DNA of 64,000 nucleotides from Silanimonas sp. (lineage in GTDB: Bacteria; Pseudomonadota; Gammaproteobacteria; Xanthomonadales; Xanthomonadaceae), in NCBI RefSeq assembly GCF_027530345.1, contig NZ_JAPZQK010000018.1, positions 186,001 through 250,000 on the forward strand. The letters run 5' to 3'. Positions 11,144 to 18,312 of the stretch are shown here, piece after piece (positions within the stretch are counted from its first letter, which is position 1; each line of letters starts with the position of its first letter). Below the pieces are notes generated by a model. The model was given only the letters and a program-made list of their open reading frames with translations, was not told the DNA's origin and did no database searches. Made by a program: the position numbers and the translations under genes.

Positions 11144-11176
11144 CGCCGTGCCGCGCATCGCCTTCAGGCTCGCGGC

Positions 11177-12334
11177 ATGGACACGACTGCCGCCCCCGCC
11201 CGCCGCTTCGAACTCGTCACCGAGACCTACCCGCCGGAGATCAACGGCGTGGCGCTCACCGTGCAGGCCCTGCACGATGGGCTGAAGGCGCTCGGGCACG
11301 ACGTGGGCCTCGTGCGCCCCGCCCGCCCGGGCGAGCTCTGCGATGGCTCCCCTGAATTGCTCCGCGTGGACGGCGCACCGATCCCGCGCTATCCCGGCAT
11401 GCGCTTCGGCCTGCCGGCCGGCCGGAAGCTGGCGGCGCGCTGGATGCGCCAACGGCCGGACGCGATCTACATCGCCACCGAAGGGCCGTTGGGCTGGTCG
11501 GCGTTGCGCGCGGCGAAGCGGCTGCGCATCCCCGTGGCCACCGGCTTCCACACGCGCTTCGACGACTACGTGGGCCGCTACGGCGCCGGATTCCTCGCGC
11601 CTTGGGTGTTCGCTTGGCTGCGCCGCTTCCACAACCGCGCCGACGCCACCCTCGTGCCGACGGGCGAGCTGGTGGAACAGCTGACGGCGCAGGGTTTCCG
11701 CCACGCCCGCCGCCTCGGCCGGGCGGTGGATACCGTGCGATTCCACCCGGCCTTCCGCGCCGACGCGCTCCGCGAACAGTGGGGCGTCGGCCCGGATGAC
11801 CTCGCCATCGTGCACGTCGGCCGTCTCGCGCCGGAGAAGAACCTGCCGCTGCTGATGCGCTGCTACGAGGCCCTCAAGGTCGAGAAGCCAACGACAAAGC
11901 TCGTGCTGGTCGGCGACGGTCCGGAACGGCCGGCGCTCGCCGCACAGCATCCCGAGGTGATCTTCGCCGGCACCTTGCGCGGCGACGCCTTGGCCGCGCA
12001 CTTCGCCTCCGCCGACCTGTTCTGCTTCCCGAGCCTCTCGGAAACCTTCGGCAACGTCACGATTGAAGCCATGGCCTCGGGCCTGCCGACGGTCGCGTTC
12101 GATTACGGTGCAGCGCGCGAGCACCTCCGCAACGGTGTGCACGGCGCGGCGCTTGCCTTCGGTGACGAGACGGCCTTCCTCGCGCGCTTCCTCGATGTCG
12201 CCCTCTCCCCGCAGCGGATCGGGATGGGCCAAGCCGCCCGCGAGGCCGTCGAGGGCCTGTCGCCGGACCGCGTCTCGCGCGACTTCGCCGATCTGCTCAT
12301 CCAACTCGCCAACCCACTCGAGAGGGCTGCCTGA
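11177..12334 (+). CDS. GT4-family glycosyltransferase (glycolipid/mannosyltransferase-like)
   Basis: 385 aa starting at ATG 11177; the track start at 11093 runs through the Pho-box array and is rejected. GT-B fold: the N-terminal acceptor domain has TYPPEINGVALTVQAL and GFHTRFDDYVGRYG. The C-terminal nucleotide-sugar domain has VGRLAPEKNLPLL and an EX7E motif in SETFGNVTIEAMASGLP. The pattern resembles GDP-mannose-dependent alpha-mannosyltransferases and SqdX/MgtA-type diacylglycerol glycosyltransferases, which act on the cytoplasmic face of the inner membrane. Its stop overlaps the PAP2 start (TGATG), so a lipid acceptor is plausible. Sugar and acceptor are inferred, not read. Confidence 0.82.
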   Translation: MDTTAAPARRFELVTETYPPEINGVALTVQALHDGLKALGHDVGLVRPARPGELCDGSPELLRVDGAPIPRYPGMRFGLPAGRKLAARWMRQRPDAIYIATEGPLGWSALRAAKRLRIPVATGFHTRFDDYVGRYGAGFLAPWVFAWLRRFHNRADATLVPTGELVEQLTAQGFRHARRLGRAVDTVRFHPAFRADALREQWGVGPDDLAIVHVGRLAPEKNLPLLMRCYEALKVEKPTTKLVLVGDGPERPALAAQHPEVIFAGTLRGDALAAHFASADLFCFPSLSETFGNVTIEAMASGLPTVAFDYGAAREHLRNGVHGAALAFGDETAFLARFLDVALSPQRIGMGQAAREAVEGLSPDRVSRDFADLLIQLANPLERAA

Positions 12335-12876
12335 TGATGACGCGCTCCGCCCTGGTCCAACGCGAACACCACTGGTGCCTGCAGTTGAATGGCTGGTGCA
12401 CGTACCGCGCCGTGCGCCTCTACTTCAAGGCCGTCAGCCGCTTGGGCGACGGCGTGTTCTGGTACGCGATGATGGCGGTGCTGGCGGTCTTCGGCGGCGA
12501 GGAAGGCCTGCACGCCGCCGCGCACATGGCCGTGGTCGGCGGCATCGCGGCCATCCTCTATCGGCGCATGAAGGGCTTCTTCCGTCGCGCCCGCCCCTGC
12601 CACCGCGACCCGGCGGTGCGGGCCTGGGTGGCGCCGCTGGACGAATTCAGTTTCCCGTCGGGGCACACGCTGCATGCCGTCAGCTTCACGCTCGTCGCGC
12701 TGGCCCACTATCCTGGCTTCGCCGTTTGGCTGATTCCGTTCACCGCCAGCATCGCGGTGTCGCGCGTGTTCCTCGGCGTGCATTACCCGAGCGATGTGCT
12801 CGCCGCCACCAGCATCGGCGCCACCCTCGCCGGGATCGCGCTGTGGGTGGTGCCGGGCGTCAGCTTGCTCGGCTGA
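12334..12876 (+). CDS. PAP2-family membrane lipid phosphatase
   Basis: 180 aa. All three PAP2 signature blocks are present: KGFFRRARP (KX6RP), PSGH in FPSGHTLHA, and SRVFLGVHYPSD (SRX5HX3D). Hydrophobic segments between them fit a small integral membrane phosphatase. The family dephosphorylates phosphatidic acid, PGP, undecaprenyl pyrophosphate or similar lipids. ATG overlaps the GT4 stop codon, so the two are translationally coupled. A phosphatidate phosphatase supplying diacylglycerol to the GT4 is the reading I favour. PgpB or BacA-like cell-wall roles remain possible. The 3' end overlaps the convergent acetyltransferase by 17 bp. Confidence 0.88.
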   Translation: MMTRSALVQREHHWCLQLNGWCTYRAVRLYFKAVSRLGDGVFWYAMMAVLAVFGGEEGLHAAAHMAVVGGIAAILYRRMKGFFRRARPCHRDPAVRAWVAPLDEFSFPSGHTLHAVSFTLVALAHYPGFAVWLIPFTASIAVSRVFLGVHYPSDVLAATSIGATLAGIALWVVPGVSLLG

Positions 12877-13456
12877 TCGGCCGCAAGCGGAACGTCAGCG
12901 TGTGCGCCACGTCGAGGCCACCCTCGGCTTCCGGCCAGCCCAGCGTGCAGCGCAGGTCGTCGCGACGCACGTAGCCGCGCTTGCCCCACAGCGCCTCGTT
13001 GCCGCGATAGTCCGGCGTACGTCGTGGATCGGAGGTATCGCGGTCCACCGCGCAGAACGCCGTCCAGTCGAAACGCCCCAGCGCCGCCGCGTGGGCTTCG
13101 CGCGCGTCGAAGAAGGCGTGTCCGAGCCCGCGGCCGCGATACTCGGGCAGCAACACCGATTCCCCGAAGTAGAACACCCGCGCGATGTCGATCCCTGCCG
13201 CCTCGAACGGCGCGCGGAAGGCCTCGGCATCGTCGGCCAGCGGCAGGCCGCTCGACGCGCCAACGATGCGTCCGCCATCCATGGCCAGCACGAACAGGCT
13301 GTCGGGCGAACGGACGTACACCTCGAGGTAGGCCCGCTCGTACGCCTCGTTGCCCGCGTACAGGTAGGGCCATTCGCGGAACACGCCGATGCGCAGGCGC
13401 GCGAGGTCGGGGAGGAACGGCCCGACCTCCGCACCGCGGACGATGCGAACCGCCAT
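12860..13456 (-). CDS. GNAT-family N-acetyltransferase
   Basis: 198 aa. The acetyl-CoA pyrophosphate loop is visible as LLPEYRGRGLGHAFFDARE (Q/RxxGxG/A type) at about 107-125, preceded by the beta4 strand FYFGESVL. The N-terminus IVRGAEVGPFLPDLARLRIGVF and the C-terminal GNEALWGKRGYV also fit a GNAT fold. The substrate is unknown. The start codon shares its A with the stop of the upstream DUF885 gene (TGATG), so the two are probably one minus-strand operon. The last 17 bp overlap the convergent PAP2 gene. Confidence 0.82.
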   Translation of the reverse strand: MAVRIVRGAEVGPFLPDLARLRIGVFREWPYLYAGNEAYERAYLEVYVRSPDSLFVLAMDGGRIVGASSGLPLADDAEAFRAPFEAAGIDIARVFYFGESVLLPEYRGRGLGHAFFDAREAHAAALGRFDWTAFCAVDRDTSDPRRTPDYRGNEALWGKRGYVRRDDLRCTLGWPEAEGGLDVAHTLTFRLRPISRAS

Positions 13457-15297
13457 CAGCCCGCTGCCACGGCCTCGACGCCACCGGCCTTCGCCTTCTC
13501 CGCCGCGATCCAGGCCCGAACCTGCTGCTGCAGCAGGGTCATCGGCAGCGACCCGTTCGTCAGCACCACGTCGTGGAAGGCCGCGAGGTCGAAGCCCTCG
13601 CCGAGTTCGCGCTTCGCTTCGTCGCGCAGTTCGACGATGGTGTTCATGCCGACCTTGTAGGCCAGCGCCTGCCCCGGCATCACGAGGTAGCGCTCGATCT
13701 CGGCGACGACATCCGTCTGCGGCATACCGGTCTTCTCGACCATGTAGTCGATCGCCTGCTCGCGCGTCCAGCGCTTGTGGTGCAGGCCGGAATCGACCAC
13801 GAGGCGGACGGCGCGGAACATCTCGGCCTGCAGGCGGCCGAGGTCGTCCAGCGGCGTCGGTTGGAAGCCGATCTCCGAAGCGAGCTTCTCGGAATACAGC
13901 GCCCAGCCTTCCGAGTAGGCGGTGAACGGCAGCAGCTTGCGGAAGGTCGGCACGCCCTGGATTTTCTGCTGGATCGCGAGCTGGAAGTGATGCCCGGGAA
14001 TACCCTCGTGATAGGCCAGCGTGCGCATGCTGAAGCGCGGGATCTCCTGCACGCTGCGCAAGTTGGCGTAGAACACGCCAGGACGCGAACCGTCCAGCGC
14101 CGGCGGCTGGTAGTAGGCGCCCGGCGAGGTTTTCTCCTTGAACTCGGGGATGCGCTCCACCTTCACCGGCTGCGTCGGGCGCACGTTGAAGTGCGGGCCG
14201 AGACCAGCGTCGATGGTGTCGATCATCGCTTGGTAGTCAGCGAGGATCTGCGCGCGTCCCTCGTCGGTGTCGGGATAGAGCTGGTCCGGGCGCGCAGCGA
14301 TCGTGCGCACACGCTCACCGATCGTGCCCACGGCGAGGCCTTCGCCCTGGAGGATGGCGTCCATCTCGCCTTCGATGCGCGCCACCTCGCGCAGGCCGAG
14401 TTCGTGGACCTGTTCCGGCGTCATGTCGATGGTGGTGTGCACGCGGATCTGGTGCTGGTAGAACGCCTCGCCGTCCGGCAGGGCCCAGACGCCGTGGTTG
14501 CCGGTGGTCTTCGGCAACAGGGCCACGTAGTCGTCGATCCAGCCCTGGTAGGCCGGGTAAACCTGCTCGCGGATCACCGCTTCCGCGTCCGCCAGCAGGC
14601 GCTGCTGTTCGGCCTCGGCGATGGCCTCGTCGGCCTTGGCCATCTTGTCGGCCAGCGCGGTATAGAGGATGTTCTGCTTCGGCTCGGTGGCGACGAAGGC
14701 CTGCATTTCCGCCGTCACTTTCTCCACCACGAAGGTGGGCGGAATGATGCCGAGCTGCTCGCGCTGGGCCATGCCCTCACGCACCTGCGCCGCCACCCGC
14801 GGGATCTCGCGCAGGCGGGCCACGTAGGCCTCGGCGCCGGCGAGCCCGGCCACGCGGTGCTGCGAGGCCATGAAGCTCGGCAGGCTGCTCTGGATGCCGA
14901 ACAACTGGTTGAGCGGGTAGTCATGGAAGCGGAAGCGCTCGCCGTCGGCCTGCGTCTGCAGGAACACCTCGAGGACGTCGTAGCTGAGGGCGTCGTCCAG
15001 CGCCGCGCGGTCGTAGCTGCGCAAAGTGGCGAGGTCGGCCTTCAGCTTGGCCATCTGTTCCTCGCCCTTCGCGAGGGAATAGTCGTCCAGCTCGTCGGCG
15101 GTCCAGTCGATGGACGGCGGCAGCATGCCGAGGCTCGAGATGATCTGCGGGCTCTCGAGCGCGAATTCCGCGAACACCCGCTCGTAGAAGATGCGGATGC
15201 TGACCGGCTTGAAATAGAGGCTGTGCAGAACGAACAACGTCACTGCGAGCAGCAGCAGGAGCGCGCCGCGGAACGTCCAGCGGAACAACTTGGCCAT
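13456..15297 (-). CDS. Membrane-anchored DUF885 protein (putative zinc peptidase)
   Basis: 613 aa from ATG 15297, chosen because a strong GGAGGGG ribosome-binding site precedes it; the track ORF continues far upstream into rlmJ antisense. Residues 9-28 are a single hydrophobic segment, so the protein is probably inner-membrane anchored with a periplasmic body or is a secreted lipid-free form. The hallmark DUF885 motif AYHEGIPGHHFQLAI, with several potential metal-ligand histidines, lies near residue 425. The family is widespread in Xanthomonadales and is thought to be metallopeptidase-like; no substrate is established. It is coupled to the downstream acetyltransferase gene. Confidence 0.82.
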   Translation of the reverse strand: MAKLFRWTFRGALLLLLAVTLFVLHSLYFKPVSIRIFYERVFAEFALESPQIISSLGMLPPSIDWTADELDDYSLAKGEEQMAKLKADLATLRSYDRAALDDALSYDVLEVFLQTQADGERFRFHDYPLNQLFGIQSSLPSFMASQHRVAGLAGAEAYVARLREIPRVAAQVREGMAQREQLGIIPPTFVVEKVTAEMQAFVATEPKQNILYTALADKMAKADEAIAEAEQQRLLADAEAVIREQVYPAYQGWIDDYVALLPKTTGNHGVWALPDGEAFYQHQIRVHTTIDMTPEQVHELGLREVARIEGEMDAILQGEGLAVGTIGERVRTIAARPDQLYPDTDEGRAQILADYQAMIDTIDAGLGPHFNVRPTQPVKVERIPEFKEKTSPGAYYQPPALDGSRPGVFYANLRSVQEIPRFSMRTLAYHEGIPGHHFQLAIQQKIQGVPTFRKLLPFTAYSEGWALYSEKLASEIGFQPTPLDDLGRLQAEMFRAVRLVVDSGLHHKRWTREQAIDYMVEKTGMPQTDVVAEIERYLVMPGQALAYKVGMNTIVELRDEAKRELGEGFDLAAFHDVVLTNGSLPMTLLQQQVRAWIAAEKAKAGGVEAVAAG

Positions 15298-15366
15298 GGA
15301 ACCCCCTCCGTGTGGAAGTCCGCATGCTAGCGCGGGCCACGGGTGCACAGCGCTAGACTGCGCGCC

Positions 15367-16209
15367 ATGAACTACCGCCACGCCTTCCACGCCGGCAACC
15401 ACGCCGATGTCCTGAAGCACGTCACCCTGCTCGCCTGGCTCGACGCGCTCACCGCCAAGGACAGCCCGGTGTTCGTACTCGACACCCACGGCGGCCGCGG
15501 GCACTACGCCCTGGATGCCGAAGCGGCGGAACGCACGGGCGAAGGCCAGGCGGGCATCGGTCGGCTCTGGGGCCGGCATGGTCTGCCCGCGGCGGTGCAG
15601 CGCCTGTGCGAGGTCGTCGGCCGCTCGAACCCCGACGGACGGCTCCGCGCCTACCCCGGTTCGCCGCGGATCGCCCTCGCCGCCCTGCGCCCACAGGATC
15701 GCCTCGCCGCCTGCGAACTCCAGCCGGAAGAAGCCGCGACCCTGAAGGCGAACCTCGCCGGCGATCCGCGCGCCGCCGCCCATGCGCGCGACGGCTACGA
15801 AGCCACCCGGCCCCTGCTGCCGCCGAAGGAGAAGCGCGGCCTGGTGCTCATCGACCCGCCTTACGAAGCCCAGGAAGCGGAGTACCCGCGCGTCCTCGAG
15901 GCCGTTGGCACGGCGCTCGAACGCTGGCCCACCGGCGGCGTGGCGGTCTGGTATCCGATCAAGCAGCGGCGGGCGCTGCACGGCTTCTTCCGCCAGGCCA
16001 CCCTGCTCGCCCCGCGCGGCCTGCTGTGCGCGGAGGTCCTCGTCCGCCCCGACGATTCGCCGCTGCGGCTCAACGGCAGCGGCATGCTGATGTTCCACCC
16101 GCCGTGGAAGCTCGACGCCGCGCTCGCCCCGGCCCTGCCGGTGCTGGCCCGGATGCTTGGGGAGCACCACGCCTCGCACCGGCTGGAGTGGCTGCGCCCG
16201 GCGCCTTGA
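15367..16209 (+). CDS. rlmJ: 23S rRNA (adenine-2030-N6) methyltransferase
   Basis: 280 aa. The N-terminus MNYRHAFHAGNHADVLKHVTL is the characteristic RlmJ opening. The catalytic NPPF/DPPY-type motif appears as LIDPPYE, and the SAM-binding strand as VLDTHGGRGHYAL. RlmJ methylates A2030 of 23S rRNA before 50S assembly. The track start at 15343 is eight codons upstream of the conserved start and lacks a ribosome-binding site. A TAGACT hexamer ends seven bases before the ATG, so the mRNA may be leaderless. The gene is divergent from the DUF885 gene. Confidence 0.95.
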   Translation: MNYRHAFHAGNHADVLKHVTLLAWLDALTAKDSPVFVLDTHGGRGHYALDAEAAERTGEGQAGIGRLWGRHGLPAAVQRLCEVVGRSNPDGRLRAYPGSPRIALAALRPQDRLAACELQPEEAATLKANLAGDPRAAAHARDGYEATRPLLPPKEKRGLVLIDPPYEAQEAEYPRVLEAVGTALERWPTGGVAVWYPIKQRRALHGFFRQATLLAPRGLLCAEVLVRPDDSPLRLNGSGMLMFHPPWKLDAALAPALPVLARMLGEHHASHRLEWLRPAP

Positions 16210-16275
16210 CACCGTTTGGCTTGCCGCAGGCCCGGCCAAGGGCGATGCTCGGCCCAACATCACGGAGCCCCCGCC

Positions 16276-17562
16276 ATGGCCGCCCTGCCCCAACGCGTCC
16301 TCATCGTCGAGAACTCCCGCAGTTACGCCGGCATGCTGGCTGAAGCGATGGAGGAACGCGCCGGGCTGCCGGTCGTCCTCGCGCGCACGATGGCCGAAGC
16401 CGAAACGGCACTCGCCGCGAACCCGGACATCTTCCTCGTGCTGAGCGGGCTGGTCCTTCCCGACGCCGCGCAGGACGCCATCATCGACCGCTTCGCCGAG
16501 ACCGGCCTGCCGATCGTCGTCGTGTCGAGCAAGTACGACGAGGCATTGCGTGACCGTATCCTCGGCCGCAGCGTCGTCGATTACGTCATCAAGAGCGCAC
16601 CCGGACACCTCGAGTACCTGGCTTGGCTGGCCCAGCGCCTGGACCGCAACCGCCGCATCGCCGCACTCGTCGTCGACGACTCACCGTCGGCACGATTGAT
16701 GGTCGCCGAGCTGCTGTCGTCCTACGGCTTCCGCGTGCTGCTGGCCAGCAGTGGCGAGGACGGCCTGCTTGCGGTGGATCAGGACCCGGGCATCCGCCTC
16801 GTCATCACCGACCACGAAATGCCCGGCCTCACCGGCGTCGACCTCAGCGCCAAGCTGCGCGAACGTTACGCGCGCGACCGCATGGCGATCATCGGCGTGT
16901 CGGGCGCCAACAAGCCGGAGCTCGTGGCGCGCTTCCTGAAGAACGGCGCCAACGACTTCCTGCACAAGCCGTTCTCGCGCGAGGAATTCTTCTGCCGCGT
17001 CTCGCAGAACGTCGACAACCTCGACCTCATCGGCACGCTGCAAGATCTCGCGACGAAGGATTTCCTCACCGGCCTGTCCAACCGCCGCCATTTCTTCGAG
17101 CTCGCCGAGCGCCGCATCGATGCGCTGCATGCCGCGGGCCGCGAGTGCGCCGTGGCCACGCTCGACATCGATCACTTCAAGAAGATCAATGACACCTGGG
17201 GCCACGACGGCGGCGACCTCGCCCTCAAGTCCGTCGCTCGCGCACTGCAGGCGCACATGCGTGCCGAGGACGTCGTCGCCCGCTTCGGCGGCGAGGAGTT
17301 CGTGGTGCTGGCGGGCGATCTCGATGCCGATTCCAGCCGCGCTTACTTCGAGGCGCTTCGCGAGCGCATCGCCGCCCTCTCGGTGGAGCTGCCCGACGGC
17401 CGCACCTTCTCGCTGACCACCAGCATCGGCGTCTGCCGCCTGCCTGCCAGCAGCGCCAAGGTGCCGATGCATGCCGCGCTCAACGAGTCGGACCGCATGC
17501 TGTACATCGCCAAGGCGGGTGGGCGGAATCGCGTGGAGATGACGGCGTCGACGTCGGCCTGA
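16276..17562 (+). CDS. Two-receiver diguanylate cyclase (REC-REC-GGDEF)
   Basis: 428 aa from ATG 16276. The first receiver (about 8-118) lacks the acidic pair (E12-N13) and has G58 where the phosphoacceptor aspartate should be, so it is a pseudo-receiver. The second receiver (about 128-245) has D133-D134, D179 in ITDHEMPG, and K231. The GGDEF domain (about 255-425) has an intact active site GGEEF at 338-342 and an RAED inhibitory I-site at 329-332, exactly five residues upstream. Predicted role: phosphorylation-controlled synthesis of cyclic-di-GMP with product inhibition, cytoplasmic. No kinase is adjacent. Confidence 0.93.
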   Translation: MAALPQRVLIVENSRSYAGMLAEAMEERAGLPVVLARTMAEAETALAANPDIFLVLSGLVLPDAAQDAIIDRFAETGLPIVVVSSKYDEALRDRILGRSVVDYVIKSAPGHLEYLAWLAQRLDRNRRIAALVVDDSPSARLMVAELLSSYGFRVLLASSGEDGLLAVDQDPGIRLVITDHEMPGLTGVDLSAKLRERYARDRMAIIGVSGANKPELVARFLKNGANDFLHKPFSREEFFCRVSQNVDNLDLIGTLQDLATKDFLTGLSNRRHFFELAERRIDALHAAGRECAVATLDIDHFKKINDTWGHDGGDLALKSVARALQAHMRAEDVVARFGGEEFVVLAGDLDADSSRAYFEALRERIAALSVELPDGRTFSLTTSIGVCRLPASSAKVPMHAALNESDRMLYIAKAGGRNRVEMTASTSA

Positions 17563-17567
17563 TTCGG

Positions 17568-18254
17568 GTGGCGAAGCCTCTGCCATTCGCGTGGGGCAAT
17601 GCGCGGCGCATTGCACTCGGGGCTATGCTGCTGGCCTCGGTACCCGCGCTCAGCCCGATTTCCAACGAGTGGGCGAGGCAGATTGGTGAAAGGAACGCTG
17701 CTGCCCGGATCGCGCGCGAGCAGGCCGACGCGTCGGGCATGTTTAGTTGCCACGTATCCGAACCAGGGCTCCCCAAGTTCACGCATGAGTTGATGCCGCC
17801 GCCCACGTCGACTTGGGAGATTCTCATCTTCCCGAGCTTTTTCGACAGGATCGTGCTCGGGGTCGATGGACGACGATGGACCGTCAGCACGTACGACCAT
17901 CAGGACCGCACGTCCACGGAAAGCGTTCTCGGGCGACCGACGTGGAACGGCTCGGCAACGCTACCACCCAACGAAAACGACGTTTTCGTGAAGCTCTTCG
18001 ACAGCGCGCTGCGCACGGCATCCTTGGAACCGTACCAGTACCATCACCTCGATGGCACGATGCTGCACGTCCGTGATCGCATGGGCCGCTGCGCACAGCT
18101 GCATTTGCACGGCGCCGGCACACGCGGCGACCGCATCGTGGCCGTGCTGGACGAGCTGGCGTCGTTGCTACTCGCGGCCTCTCAGGCAAACAACACCATC
18201 GATGCGGCCGAACTCAAGCGCGTCGCCCGCGAAGCTCGCCTTCTGACGCGATAA
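17568..18254 (+). CDS. Hypothetical protein with N-terminal hydrophobic segment
   Basis: 228 aa with a GTG start five bases after the cyclase stop; an in-frame ATG at 17625 (MLLASV) is an alternative. Residues 12-30 form a hydrophobic stretch that could be a signal or anchor. No family is recognised. The rest is mixed, with two cysteines (in FSCHVS and GRCAQL) that could pair in the periplasm. Wobble positions are visibly less G+C-rich than in neighbouring genes, hinting at a recent or fast-evolving gene. A strong terminator follows immediately, so it may be the last gene of a unit with the cyclase. Confidence 0.65.
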   Translation: MAKPLPFAWGNARRIALGAMLLASVPALSPISNEWARQIGERNAAARIAREQADASGMFSCHVSEPGLPKFTHELMPPPTSTWEILIFPSFFDRIVLGVDGRRWTVSTYDHQDRTSTESVLGRPTWNGSATLPPNENDVFVKLFDSALRTASLEPYQYHHLDGTMLHVRDRMGRCAQLHLHGAGTRGDRIVAVLDELASLLLAASQANNTIDAAELKRVAREARLLTR

Positions 18255-18288
18255 CGAAAAAACCCGCCTTCCGGCGGGTTTTTTCGTT
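18253..18288. terminator. Bidirectional rho-independent terminator
   Basis: A perfect 16-bp inverted repeat (AACGAAAAAACCCGCC / GGCGGGTTTTTTCGTT) around a TTCC loop gives a GC stem with six T residues on either strand. It separates the plus-strand hypothetical gene from the convergent pnp gene and should serve both. Confidence 0.92.
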
Positions 18289-18312
18289 CCAGCTCGGCAG
18301 TGAGGCGAAGGC

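Noticed and set aside
8143-11355. 1070-aa plus-strand ORF across phoD and the TonB receptor
   Set aside because: Antisense shadow: the minus strand encodes full receptor and phosphatase motifs; the plus-strand translation is low-complexity His/Arg/Val-rich.
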